Positions 1-10,861 of a stretch of DNA of 64,000 nucleotides are shown piece after piece. Position 1 is the stretch's first letter; each line of letters begins with the position of its first letter. Source of the DNA: Hymenopellis radicata. Taxonomy: Eukaryota; Basidiomycota; Agaricomycetes; Agaricales; Physalacriaceae. Under the pieces are notes generated by a model, which saw only the letters and a program-made list of their open reading frames with translations, was not told the origin of the DNA and did no database searches. Where the stretch lies: NCBI GenBank assembly GCA_015501595.1, contig JADNRX010000064.1:62001-126000 (forward strand). The letters are read 5' to 3'. A program made the position numbers and the translations under genes.

Positions 1-219
1 GGAAGGAGAACGGGGTGGACAGGAGAGTAGTTATATGCAAGTAGATTGAAATGTAGATGTCGAGTATCGACAATGTACACTGTACACGTTACTACAGCAT
101 GAGCTTCAAAGCATACACTCGGAATCTTGTTCCCCAGAACGCGTTACTTAGTCCTAGCGTGACTTCTTTCACCTGACTCTCGTCACAGTTACGCTATGTG
201 ATCTTGGCTTTAAACGGCC
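1..219 (+). repeat. Duplicated UFD2 3' tail and 5' flank of RRM-like copy A
   Basis: Bases 1-50 read in one frame as the last codons of UFD2 (ending GQESSYMQVD, then stop), matching the intact UFD2 C-terminus [11 protein letters not shown] encoded at 33678-33720. The following ~170 bases match the spacer between UFD2 and RRM-like copy C, and the flank of copy B near 30960-31190. The stretch is therefore a fragment carried along in a segmental duplication. It also serves as upstream region for the gene starting at 220. No TATA element is convincing. Confidence 0.8.
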
Positions 220-1647
220 ATGCTGGCTTTCACAACCAGCCGACGATGGCTGCTGTCCTTCGCGCGACCGCTCTCTCAAAGGCTCCATACGCGTAGCACT
301 CACTCAAGTGATTCAGCATCTCTACCCAGTCGCAATCCGCCTTCTCGTGTCCTTCGCGTTTACGATCTGCCCTTGAATTACGACGTGCCACAGTGGTTCG
401 GGCCTATAGTAGGTAACGAACTCATATTGCGCGTCCGTCCCGACACCCGACGACATTATTCTCACGTGTTATTACTGGCGCCAAGCGTACGCTTTCTCTA
501 GAAAGCCAATACAACTCGACAACAAGGAGTTCCGTGTTGCCTGGATGCCTGAGCGCGTTGATGATGATCTTGAACCAATCTCCACGGGCGCCGTTGCTCG
601 CTTGGGATACCTGCGGGCAAGCCGCTCCTTGTGTGTCTATTTCTGGGACGAGTCCGATATCGATGAGCTTGACCTGGAGATGAAGATTGGGATAGTTGAG
701 TCCATGCATCCTTTCGGACGAAGCAACGTACGCGCAGGTTCGAAATCACTTTTCTTAGCGAGGAAGCGTGTTGGCAGGTTCGTCTGTTGCTTGGATGAGG
801 GATTCTGTTCTTTGGGAAACTGATTACGATTTCCGTAGTTTTTTGAGAAATGCACCAGGGGGGAAATGCGAGGCTTGTCATCGGAATTCTTTACAATTCA
901 TTGATCGAATGGGACTCGGACACCAGACGAGAGGCGTCAGGATACTCGGGCTTCAATCGGAAGTGGCCATCTCGCCGCATTTACGCGAGTACGTCGAGTC
1001 GTTGAGTTCCGCGCTCTTTCAGGCTCGTGCTCGTCGTCAGGGTCGTGCTCGTCCTTTTGGGGTGAGCGCGTTGCGGCTATCCATCAGAAACCAGATTTCG
1101 CTGTACGTGCTTCTCGCGTGACTGTTTCTCTGGCTTATGAGTTTTTTCTGTTGTTAGTTCATCAAATTTGTCAGTGCATCAGACGCTCAGCATTTCCTGG
1201 ATAACTTTCCGGCAGCCACATTGGGGGCTACAATGAACCTCGTGAAGACGAAGCCTCTCCACCACTGTGAAAGGTTCGCCATTCAGTCCGGCGCCGGACG
1301 GGCCTTGACGATGTCCCTTCCGCGTGCCATGTCGCTCTCCGTTGAAGAACTCACTCGAGACTTCTCGCAATTTCGTGGTCTACTCCATGTCACAATGAGG
1401 TCCGTCGTCATCTATTCTCTCCTCACGTGAACTATCTTGATTACTGGCGCTCAGTACGGACCATGAAGTTATTCTGAGATATAACTCCGTGCAGGCTGCG
1501 TTGAAGACCGTTTGCGCGTTGGAGACACGCAGTTACAACCTTCCGGACAAGTATGTCGGCGCTCGAGTGTCGTTTTTGCCGATGCGCGACGTTCCGCCCA
1601 CCCGGCCTATAACCATCTTTGAATCGGATAAACCGGGCATGGCTTGA
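220..1647 (+). CDS. RRM-like mitochondrial-type protein, copy A (frame broken)
   Basis: The N-terminus MLAFTTSRRWLLSFARPLSQ is Arg/Ser-rich and amphipathic, as expected for a mitochondrial presequence. Then come RRM-like blocks: a strand resembling RNP2 (RVYDLPLNYD), a second (RSLCVYFWDES) and a C-terminal one (ARVSFLPM). Three introns are inferred at the positions used in copies B-D. The frame is lost twice by one missing base: in the C run at 446-448 and the GG at 737-738. Restoring either brings the frame back into agreement with copies B and C. The start is the ATG conserved in all of A, B and C. An RNA-binding role is inferred from the fold-like motifs only; the family itself is not one I recognise. 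It could be a decayed duplicate or an intact gene carrying assembly errors. Confidence 0.6.
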
Positions 1648-2194
1648 AGCACGGACCGAACGCCGGCGCCTCCGGGAGGGAAGACAGCTCGGCTAATCCA
1701 AAACGGACTAAAAGCCAGCCTCACCCTTCGCGATCTCTTGCAGGATGACATGCCTGAAACAGACCCGCCGAGTAACGATCCCAGCCCGTGACACACTCAA
1801 TGACTAGGATCGTCGCAGCCCCGACCATCCTGAGGCGCTCGAGCAGAAGTACTATACATTACCGATATACTTCGGATCTCGCTCAGACGCGGACATGTAC
1901 TACTAGGGCGTATGAGATGCTGTCAAAAATATCGCAAGGAGCAGCAAGATGAGGACCTCAACTGGAGTAGGATGTTGATTTGCTCCTTTCTCATCGTTCG
2001 AAAGCCCGAACACAACACGGCTCGTAGGGAATATATCGACAAGCAGTAAGTAGTTATCTCTATCGATAATACGGGCTTTGGAATCATTACAACAGGAATC
2101 TTATACCACTGGTCCATGTCTCGTTGGAGATCTCATTTAGGTCTTTAAGCAAACCGCGAAGTCCTCATCGCAGGAGATGTATTCAGACTCATCC
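1648..2194. other. Duplicated 3' flank; no gene seen
   Basis: The stretch 1830-1925 matches the reverse complement of 29300-29400 downstream of copy B, so the duplication extends past the stop codon. The rest holds only short shadow frames. Confidence 0.5.
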
Positions 2195-2670
2195 TCAAAA
2201 TTCCATGGATTGGGGTGCATAGCGAGCGCCGAGCTTCTGCAAAGAGTGTGAAAGCTGTAACAGCGTGCGGAGACTGCTCTCTGAATGCTCATCCAGGCAA
2301 GCAAATTTGAATATGTTGTGCAGTTCCAGTGTTGTGAGAGTGCTGAAGCATCTAGAGGCTTCAGGCATGCATGCCGTGCACCGGTCCCAACAAGAGGTCT
2401 GACTCACTGAATGAAGGTTCGGGGAAACGACTTGGTGCGAAAGGGAGGGACGACAGAGGCCCTCTATCAAAGGCTTTCTGCTAGTCACCGAGTCCGTTAC
2501 AATCCGGTTTGTGACCCTAGCGACGCTAACAGACTGCTAGGAGGTACCGGGAACAGTGTCGGTGAATTCCAGTTGACGAAGGAGCGGATGCTCGGCGCTG
2601 TATATCCCAAGACACTAAACTAAGATGATAGGTGGTGAAAGGGGAGCATGAATGTGTATTCAAGGGTTCA
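2120..2670 (-). pseudogene. Decayed copy of the F-box gene 3' end
   Basis: The minus-strand frame 2488-2195 parallels the 3' exon of the F-box gene at 3244-5804, sharing for example RKPLIEGLC, EASRCFSTLTTLELHNI and the downstream SLRTLLQ block. The homology covers both sides of the hAT element insertion point, and this copy lacks the element, so it serves as an empty-site reference. Several stops and frame changes are present and there is no F-box or start, so it is a fragment. Further on, 2757-2840 matches 5965-6050, near the 5' end of the parent gene. This suggests one duplication of the whole locus followed by a large internal deletion. Confidence 0.7.
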
Positions 2671-2862
2671 GCGTCCGAGAGTCTGAGTGTAAGTCATTGC
2701 GTCCAATCCTTTTCGAGACACGATTCGAGTGCCGAGTCCTTGCTGGAAGTCCTTGTCTAGTTACCATTGCTTATGACCGCAAAAGACATTTATTTTCGAC
2801 AGCAAATGGACTTGACTGATCCGGTGACAATGTTCTAGTCGATGTCCACCGTCTGTATGATA

Positions 2863-3117
2863 CTGTACTAACGGGACCGTGTCTTCACATAACGCGTAAC
2901 GGGGCCGCGTGAGTGAAGACTTTTAGTCTTGCATAACGTGTAACAGAGGCCAAATGTCTGATATGAAGGCTCAAATAGGCAATTTTTGGCGCGGCGGCTA
3001 ACGCCGCCGCTCCCAATAAGGTAATTCCCGCTCCTGTGCCTTGATGTGAAGACTTACCCCAGTGAAGACTGACCGTAACGCATAACATGGCGTGAAGAGT
3101 TGGTCCCGTTAGTACAG
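2863..3117. mobile_element. MITE, TA-flanked, 255 bp (copy 1)
   Basis: It starts CTGTACTAACGGGACC and ends with the inverted complement GGTCCCGTTAGTACAG, flanked by TA on both sides (2861-2862 and 3118-3119). The centre holds a GC-rich hairpin around GGCGGCTAACGCCGCC. There is no ORF. The length and the central hairpin match the element at 5160-5414. TA duplication suggests mobilisation by a Tc1/mariner-type transposase; this is an inference, since no autonomous partner is in the window. Confidence 0.85.
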
Positions 3118-3944
3118 TATCTGAACACGTTAAGCGTCATTATTGCCCAGCATACGACTTGCGCCAAGTGTGATTTATTATTGCGAGGCTTCTAGATCCA
3201 GTGCCAAATTCAGATACATACATTCAAAGAAAAGTAACTTGTTTCAATCTCTGCACTCGATCATGTCCATCATCTTACTCCACCTTTTCCAACACAAACA
3301 CCCCCCGAGCTTCTCGATGATTGCGAGTGTGTTCTTCAATTCATCCAAAAGTTCCTTATCAAAGATTCCAAAAACCTGTACACTGAAGCTCTTCAACGGT
3401 CCAGTCAAACGCAAGGCCACAACGTCAGAAAACTCCGGATCACCGTCCAGGAACGCAAAGGTCATCTCACTCTCTTCGCGAAAGCCCTTGATGACCAGTG
3501 AAAAGTCTTCAAGAGCGGGGAGGAACGTGAACTGTGGATCAAGCGTATCATACCCCGAATCCGAATCCGAGTCTGAGTCTGGTTCGTTGGAGATCTCATT
3601 TAGGTCTCTAAAGAAAAGGACAAAGTCCGCATCGTAGGAGATGTAATCAGACTCGTCCTCGAAATCCCAAGGGTCGACGTGGATAGCGAGCTTTCGCAAA
3701 GAGTGTGAAGCCTGCAACAGAGTGCGGAGACTGCTCTCTACGTGCTCGTTCAGGTAAGCAAATTCTATGTTGTGCAGTTCCAGTGTTGTGAGTGTGCTGA
3801 AGCATCTAGACGCTTCAAGCATGCTATGCACCGGTCCCAACAAGAGGTCTGACTGGTTGAATGAATTTTCGGGGGAGACGGTTCGCAGTGCGAGATGCAA
3901 AAGGAAGGGAAGACAAAGTCCCTCTATCAGAGGCTTCCTGTTCG

Positions 3945-4359
3945 CAGTGTTGTCATTAAGACCTAAGTCTTAAATGCATTTAACCCTTATTAAGACCTAA
4001 GTGTTAAGTCTTAACAAAGTTGGGAAGAGCTTTAAGACCTTCTTAAGTCTTAAAGGGCTTGAGTCACCTGACCGTTAGCTGATCGGCACAGCTAGTTGAT
4101 GCGCAACCACCAGCAGAAGGCTCTCAGTGAGCAGGAACGACTGATGGAGCTTCTAATAGGTTGTGTATTCTGATGAACCACCTGATGATGGTGAACTTAA
4201 CAGCTCCGGGGAAGAATATAACTCTCAAAATACCTGGTCTGTACCTTGCACTGCCACTCTTAATTAAGACTTAAATCGTGCTGTCTTAATTAAGACTTGT
4301 TAATGTTTAAGACCTTCACAAAAATCTGGGTCTTAATTAGGACCTTAATGACAACACTG
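3945..4359. mobile_element. Non-autonomous hAT-type element, 415 bp
   Basis: The termini are CAGTGTTGTCATTAAG and its complement CTTAATGACAACACTG, flanked by an exact 8-bp target duplication CCTGTTCG (3937-3944 and 4360-4367). An 8-bp duplication and a CAGTG-type terminus are standard for hAT elements. Inside are many copies of TTAAGAC/GTCTTAA in both orientations near each end, typical of subterminal transposase-binding repeats. There is no transposase. Removing the element and one duplication restores the reading frame of the host F-box gene. Confidence 0.92.
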
Positions 4360-5159
4360 CCTGTTCGTCACCAAGTGCGTTACGATCCGGTTTGTAACCC
4401 GAGCGATGTTAACAGACTGCTCGGAGGTACGGGGAACAGTTTCAGTGAATTCCAGTTGACGAAGGAGCGGATGCTCGGTTCTGAATATCTCGAGACACTC
4501 CTCGTCCGTCAAGTATGGGTCGTTGATAGAGGTGTTGATACAAGAAAAAGATGATAAGTGGTGAAAGGGGAGCATGAACATGTATTCACGAGTCCATCCA
4601 GACAGTGACACGCCGCAAAGGGATGTCGCCCCCGCGAAAGTATCGATCTCTTCGCGGTGATCCCTCTGCAGCCACGGAATGGACGATTCCTCAGCATCAG
4701 TCGAGTTGGCGTTATGAAGAACCAACTTCCTGAGGTTCGGAACATTTCCCCACGTCCCATGCCAGAGAGTTAACCAATCAATTTTAGGACCTAATGTCGC
4801 GTCCAGAATCTCCCAACGAGCGGAGTGGCGGGCGAGAAGCCGGAGAATGCCATGGATGGGAAAGTATATGAAAGATGTGCCCAAGGCAAACACACTAGTA
4901 TCCTCCACTTCAACGCGGATAGTAATCGAAAGCAAATGCTGGCGAGAACGTCTCAAAGACGTTTCAACGAGTGACACTGGATCTTTCACGAAGACGTTCG
5001 TGATGTGCATGTTCGTCCATATCGAGGGACAGAACGCGTCCGCCACCTGGTACCACCTTCTGCATACCCGCATCAAGCTACGTGGTCCGCTAAATGTGGA
5101 ATTCACGTCGTACGGAACCGAACCCATGCAGTGGCGAAAAATCTCCCCGATCAGCTCTA

Positions 5160-5414
5160 CTGTACTATTACGACCTAGTCTTCATGGGGTGTTACCCGTT
5201 ACGCATACTCTTCACAGATGTTGCTCTTCATTCAGGGTCCAATTTCCTTATATGGGCAGGCGGGGGCGGCGGCGCTAGCCGCCGCCCCTAAAAATTTCCT
5301 TTTTGGGCCTTACCTGGGGCCCAATTTTGGCCGTTACGCGTTATGGTAGCATGAACTCTTCATTTCACAGGTCCCCGTTACGCGTTATGCGAAGACTAGA
5401 CCGTAATAGTACAG
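5160..5414. mobile_element. MITE, TA-flanked, 255 bp (copy 2)
   Basis: It starts CTGTACTATTACGACC and ends CCGTAATAGTACAG, with TA at 5158-5159 and 5415-5416. It is exactly the same length as the copy at 2863-3117, with a similar GC hairpin near 5260-5285 and shared CGTTACGCGTTATG-like segments. It sits inside the F-box motif of the host gene, between RLP and ELIGEIF. Confidence 0.88.
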
Positions 5415-5964
5415 TATTGGAAGACGCCGTATAGGTGACATGGCTCCGCTATGATCCCGTTGGATGTCCTCCAGAATGCGTTTGTGTACAGACATGTGAA
5501 GAAGAGACATCTGCTTCGCGCTGATATCAGCCTGCACGGCGAGCATGCCCATGACCAGTTGAGTGTGGGCGACATTGACTTGGGCATGAGACGCTGCGAT
5601 AGCATGAGACTCGGCCTGGGAGGGCTCGTTGTTGTGGGTTAGGAGATTTGCAAGGGTGGGCGGATAAATGTAGGAATCTATCCATTGACGAAGAGTCGGT
5701 GCCACCAATGGCGGAGGTTGTGGGTTGGAATGAGGTGCCCGCCGTGTCTAACAAGCTGTGAGTGGTTTGAGCAGTGGTAGCCCTCTAACGCGTACCTCTG
5801 CCATATCGTCGGAGTGGCTGCTCATGGTCGCGGATAAGAGAAAGGATTAACATGGTCGTGGACAAAAGGAAGGTCCAAACGATAACGTGATCGAGGTACC
5901 AAAAATGAATACGCGCAGGCGCACTAGGGCCATTCGCTACCTTCGAGTTTGTCGCTGAACACAG

Positions 5965-6050
5965 TGGCTGGAAGTTCTTATGGCCAGCTTATGACCACAG
6001 AAGACACTCATTTTCGACAGCAAATGGACTTGACAGAGCCGGTGACAAAT
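5965..6050. repeat. Upstream repeat also present at 2757-2840
   Basis: This stretch shares the segment around TTTTCGACAGCAAATGGACTTGAC with 2757-2840. It lies upstream of the split F-box gene, and its partner lies just past the decayed 3' copy, so the two mark the ends of the duplicated locus. Confidence 0.6.
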
Positions 6051-6280
6051 AAGGACCGCTGCTTCAGAAGCGACTGGCGCCTTGGAGCCGCGATATCGTT
6101 GGCGGTAGCCAGTAAACCAGACGTGTCAAAGACGGCTGCAGTGAGGTTGGAGACAAGGACATTCTGCACTGCGAGTCTGCGACCAGCTGACTCGGCAGTC
6201 AAGTTACTACGGCGCACTAGAAGATTGTTCAAGTTGGTACGGCACATCAACACTGTATCATATGTTCTACTTCAGTATAT

Positions 6281-7998
6281 CTAAGCTGACCATATTTGTA
6301 GCCCGGCTCTTCTCAAGCCTTTCATCCTCTCCAACGTCGGTGGCTGGAGCTCGACACCACCCCGTATCCCGACGACAGCACTCTTGAGACTGGCGGCGTA
6401 AAGGTATTCGATAACATCTAAAACGTCGCCTTGCCGCCTAAGTAAGGATGAGTCTTCTGCGAGCACGATCTCCAAATGTTCTAGTCGATGTCTTCGTAGG
6501 ACTTTGAGAACATCGGACGTGATTACTCCTTCCGCCATAATTGTCTTCTCCGCAGCAATCATGTCCTCAAGCTTGGACGTGCCCGGCGGCTGCAAAAAGC
6601 GAGGCTCCATAATTACTAGGCTCCTCAGATTCTCCAGAGCACGGATGAGGGGAACAAGAGTGTTGTTGTCGATGAGGAGGTCGCGTATGACGAGGTTTTG
6701 GAGCGAAGGACAAGGAGGAACCACAAGGGTAGCCGCAGCAGGCAGTGTCCAAGCTGGAAAAGCGGCCGTGTTGTTAGAAAGCTCCAGAGAGATGAGGCAT
6801 TCCATACTACCCAACACATTCATTTCCTGGAGAAATTTAGAAATCCCTCCATCCACGAAGCGCACTTCTTCCAAACATGCCAATATTTCGGGGTATATGA
6901 TGTCGAAATCTCTTGATGGCAGCCGTAATGCATCTGGAGAGTTAAACGTCTCAGATTTCGTCCAGAGCACAAATTCACCAGGGAAGTTTCCTCGGCGTGG
7001 ATCCAAAGATCTTCTATCTGCTCCCACGGGCAGAACTTGGCAAATTCATTGGCATCATAGCGATAGCCGGAAGCCGTCAAACGCAATGTCCTGAGCCGGG
7101 GTGCGCACGCGAAAGGTGAGCCTTCTGATAAATTTATTTCAGATGGGTGTATTTCCAGCACTTCCAGAGCTGACCAGTCACACTGTAAGGTCTGCGAGGG
7201 TCTGCTGTGGTCGTCAAAATCCTCCCGGTCCCACGAAAGGCGGCGCCACCTGGCGCAGTCCAGCTTCTTCATCAACGATTGCATCTCCTCTGTACGACGC
7301 CTTACTAAACGACTATGCTCCTCCCAGTCATATTCATCCGAGTTCGAGTCATCATTCGAATCGTAGTCCGCATAAACGTCGCGTGAGTACAAGAGGATAT
7401 TCAAGCTATGCGGGAAAGATTCCTTTTGATAAATCGGTGCGATATCGACTAAATCCGTAGCATCACGAAAGCAATACACCTGGTATGTCCACAGCAGGGG
7501 ATTCTGAAAAATGATCCCGCGCCATAGATGGCAGACTTTGGCAAGCCTCAGAGGCGTGGTGACGACACGTTTTCGCAACACGTCCGTGAACGAGCGTGAG
7601 GGCGCGACATCAAAACAGAGCGCCTCGCGGAAAATGTGGATTAAGACGTCTACAGGCAGTCGGCGGATGGGGGCAGAAAGTGACTCATATATGTCAATGC
7701 ATCTGTTGACACCCTGACTATTCGTCACCAACATATCCAGCATCTTCCGTACTCGGACAATTTCATTGTCGTATGCTTCCCGTTTGGAATACAACTCGCC
7801 GAGTCGGGTGTGAATGTCGTCGAGATCGGATTGTGAAGGAAAGTAGGACGCCTGCCAAAGAGCTGCGCTGACGGAAGCTTGGAGATCATTGCATTTCGGA
7901 ATCTCGCTGGTGACGATGCTGCTGCAGCGGTCGCACAGGACGCGGTGCTCTTGTACGGGAGACGAAGGTTCGGGAGACGAATCATGGGACGAGTCCAT
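6281..7998 (-). CDS. F-box protein, family A copy 1 (one frameshift)
   Basis: The start is the ATG at 7998 (MDSSHDSS), homologous to MESES in copies A2 and A3. It lies just after a TTGATTGCAG acceptor-like sequence, so an upstream leader intron is likely. Order of features: CDRCSS Cys pair near residue 30, a coiled-coil-like segment (DIHTRLGELYSKREAYDNEI), then the F-box (APIRRLPVDVLIHIF ~ residue 120), then an LRR-like region to GLQIWSA. The frame shifts by one base near 6911, where one G is missing relative to the reading that gives DFDIIYPEILACLEEV as in copy A2. The likely role is an SCF substrate receptor. The single-base loss fits the assembly-error pattern seen across the window. Confidence 0.75.
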
Positions 7999-8461
7999 CC
8001 TGCAATCAAAGAACGTGAGATGACAGAAACTGGATGAGGATGGATGCATACTTCTGTGGTGAAGGACTCTGATTGAGCTCAAGAAAAAACAATGGCCTCG
8101 AGGATGAGAGGAAAAGCTGAGGAACACGTGCCTATGTGTGTCCAAACGATCATGGTCACTGTTTCCTGAACATGAGTACGTCAAGTTTGAAGTCACATAA
8201 AACGACCGAAGCGCAAGTGAAGCTGCGATGTCGCTACGTTTCGCATGTCCTCAAGATACAACAAGACTACCGCGCCCGCACACTGCTCCTTGGAAGGCTT
8301 CCAAGAGGCCATGTTTTTTTTGAAAAAAAAGTAGCACCTCGACAAACTCGCAACCGTACCTCATGCTATCCACGCCATGTGAGAGGGATCGTTGCATTGT
8401 GCAACCTACCATTGTCAGTTGCCCTTCCGAAGGGGGAGGGGGGCTCGAGCTGAGCACGACC
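7999..8461. other. Upstream region of F-box A1; no gene seen
   Basis: It holds the probable leader intron of F-box A1 and AT-rich runs (8 T followed by 8 A around 8315-8331). No frame here is supported. Confidence 0.4.
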
Positions 8462-8752
8462 TGTGAAGACTCGCGCTTCCGATATGCGAGGGCTTGAGGA
8501 GTCGGTTTGGTCGCGTCGCAAGCTCTGTAACTCTGAGCGCGTAAGAGAACCTGTCACCCAGGTCTGGGTCCTTGCCGTGGAAACGGGAGCAGATAATGGA
8601 TGCTCAGCCGAGTCGAGTGAGCCTTAGCGCGGCCTCATACGGGACCGCACGGCGAGTCCAAGGGTGACCGACGTTCCACAAAGTAAGAGAACAAGAAACG
8701 GTAATTATGTAAGCTAACGTACTGACACACATGTACACGACAAGTGTCATAC
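8462..8752. repeat. Duplicate of the NTH1 pseudogene upstream region (~290 bp)
   Basis: It is almost identical to 12050-12341, starting TGTGAAGACTCGCGCTTCC and ending GTGTCATACTA. In the 12 kb copy this block ends exactly at the start codon of the NTH1-like frame, so it looks like promoter and 5' leader. The 8 kb copy has no coding sequence attached. It also lacks the 434-bp MITE found in its partner, which makes it the empty site for that insertion. The two copies are direct repeats 3.6 kb apart, but no LTR hallmarks (primer-binding site, polypurine tract, target duplication) were found. Confidence 0.85.
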
Positions 8753-8982
8753 TATGAATCCTTACAATACCCCCACATGTGAGTCAGGACATGCGAGAGT
8801 GAAAGAAAAGCAGTCGGGGATGCCCGACAAAAAATTGGCCAATGTTCTGTAGCTGTCCTTCCGATGAACGACATCTGAGGGACAGTGCTACATGCACTAG
8901 CCGCCATCATCACCAGTCCCAAGTCTTCAGCTCTCCTTGCTCCTTCTCCCATTCTGATGCGTTCATGATTTAGATGATAAGC

Positions 8983-9479
8983 TAGTCTCTTATAAACAGT
9001 CTACGATACACATGACGAAGCAAGTAAGTATGTGTATGTAGTCTGTCGGAGATCGCGCCCCCTTTGGCAGGAGAGCAGTTGATTATGTAATGTCCCGATT
9101 GGGATGACGCGCCGCCGACGTGTCTGCTGCCTATTTGCCCTCAGCTGCGTGCTATAAATTAGTGACATGGCTTATAAGTATTTAAATCTATGAATGCAAA
9201 ATTCTGGGCCTCTGTGGTATCACAATTCACGAGTGTAACTGATTCGCACATTGCACTGTGGCTGTGCACCCCAATTGCTTTTGAAACGGAATCTCATTTG
9301 ATTCTTGGACGGAAAACCTCGGAGTGGTATCAATGCAGCAATTTAAATTGAATATGCAAGAAAGTACATGACAGAAGAGCCTCCATGTGCCGCGACACGT
9401 CGGCGGCGCGCCATCCCAATCGGGACATTACATAATCAACTGGTCTCCTGCCAAAGGGGGCGCGATTACCATAAGACTA
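8983..9479. mobile_element. MULE-type MITE copy 1, 497 bp
   Basis: Long imperfect terminal inverted repeats: the block from ~9049 (GAGATCGCGCCCCCTTTGG...) to ~9125 is the reverse complement of ~9397-9470. The outer ends are TAGTCT and AGACTA. A 10-bp target duplication GATGATAAGC sits at 8973-8982 and 9480-9489. Long TIRs with 9-10 bp duplications are the mark of Mutator-like elements. The left end carries an extra ~57 bp that starts with a second TAGTCT. The same structure occurs at 61973-62482. There is no ORF. Confidence 0.9.
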
Positions 9480-9949
9480 GATGATAAGCATGACCACTGT
9501 CGTTAACAGGGTCCAGTTATCATCCTCCACAGACTCAGCATCAGAACCCATCTCCTTCCTTCCTCTCCTCCTCATCAGTGCTGCCACCTACACTCATCGC
9601 CATTCCCGCCACCTTCTCTCATCTCACACTCAACACTATCTCCGTCACCCCCCACTGCACACCAGCTTCCGCAGCTCATGTTGCGACAGTGACTCCTTTG
9701 GAGGCGGGCATTCCAACTCCCAGTCTAAGCTCAACACCTGATAAACATCCCACCCTCCCTCCCTACACCCCCATTATTTACTCACCATCAACTCTGAGAG
9801 AAGCTCGATCGAAGAGATGGTGTGGAAATAATCCACAGTAGAGATCTAAGGGGAGGGAGAGGGCGGGGAACAACGACAACGACAATGTGTGAACAGCGCC
9901 ACAGTGCCAGCAGAAACAAGATTCGTAGTAGAATCATTTGCAAGCAAAG

Positions 9950-10215
9950 TGGAAGGTACAGATACCAGGCGGAATCAGACAGGCGCCGGTGCCAGTACAA
10001 AGAAGGTGGGGAATTTTGCAAGTAGGGTGAAAGGTATGGTACCAGGGCCCAGGCGGAATCAGACAGGCGCCAGTGCTGGTATCCAGAAAACAATTCATTC
10101 ATCCCTAAGCGGTGTACACTATCAGCGACGAGGCATGGTGGAAGAATTTGTACACCGGAGGTACAGGCATCGGGCGGAATCAGACAGGCGCACCAATGTC
10201 TGTATCCAGAGTACA
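9950..10215. repeat. Degenerate repeat units with GCGGAATCAGACAGGCGC core
   Basis: The core GCGGAATCAGACAGGCGC occurs near 9969, 10053 and 10170, each followed by a variable CCGGTG/CCAGTG/ACCAAT segment and often TATCCAG. Spacing is ~85 and ~115 bp. Just after, 10233-10262 is partly repeated at 10338-10375 (CAGAGGTCT...AAAGATAAGCAC). This is non-coding low-copy repeat of unknown origin. Confidence 0.6.
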
Positions 10216-10860
10216 ATCTGTTTAGATTAAAGTGCAGAGGTCTTAGCCAAAAGATAAGCACAGAGGAAAGTAGAGATCAGAAGTTGAGGCATGTTTTGAC
10301 GGACTTCCAGGGAGCAAAAGCTTCCAACCTGGGTTAAGTCAGAACACAGAGGTCTCGGCCCAAAGATAAGCACGAAAAGAATGTAAGCATTGCATTGCGG
10401 CTAAAGCTACATGGACACAAGAAGAGGTCTCCACTGCCATCTTTCGACTGGCGGGCAACACACATTCCCGTTCCGTACACGCTCGAAAACACATCTCGCC
10501 CGCAACTTAGAGCCTACTAACTCAGAATCACCTGAGTTGTAGCTCTGCGCGCGGGAAGGGTCCTCGTCCATTCCAAAATCGTCGTTGCAATCATCGATTC
10601 ATCTGAAGGCTGTACTACTGAAGTGATCGTAATCGTCGTAGTGCTCGCTGCCAATCGGATGGGTGCCGGCTAGCCTTGAAGACGTGCATGCGTGGTGGTC
10701 CGGAAGCGGGCTCGGACGGGGGGTACAATGACTCTGACTTGAGCCTGAGGAGGACGTGGTTGCACTTCCTAACGTGGTCGATGCGTCTTTCGAGCTCGAC
10801 TGGGATGTTGAGGTCACGGTCTGAGCAGAGGTCCGAAGTCTGCTAGTGAAGATGGGGCAG
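10216..10860. other. No supported gene
   Basis: Only a Ser/Thr-rich minus-strand frame (10817-10599) is open. It may be a tail of the rearranged NTH1-like region, but it has no domain, no convincing start and no partner. Confidence 0.35.
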
Positions 10861-10861
10861 G

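Larger units (their letters stand above)
3244..5804 (-). pseudogene. F-box/LRR-like gene split by two transposons
   Basis: The start ATG is at 5804: a tiny first exon (MAE), an intron ending near 5751, then a second exon leading to the F-box core SPIRRLP. There the 255-bp MITE (5160-5414) is inserted. The frame resumes as ELIGEIFRHC with the F-box intact across the gap once one TA is left behind. The LRR-like body continues to VTNR, where the 415-bp hAT element (3945-4359) is inserted, and resumes as KPLIEGLC to the stop at 3244. Without the two elements the frame is open throughout. F-box proteins recruit substrates to SCF ubiquitin ligases. An acidic Asp/Ser/Glu stretch lies near 3545-3590. 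As it stands, the MITE breaks the F-box and the hAT element adds a stop, so the gene is probably inactive unless the insertions are spliced out. Confidence 0.8.

Noticed and set aside
6504..7094. 196-residue plus-strand frames opposite the F-box A copies (also 15301-15891)
   Set aside because: They recur only because the F-box genes on the other strand are duplicated, and show no domain.
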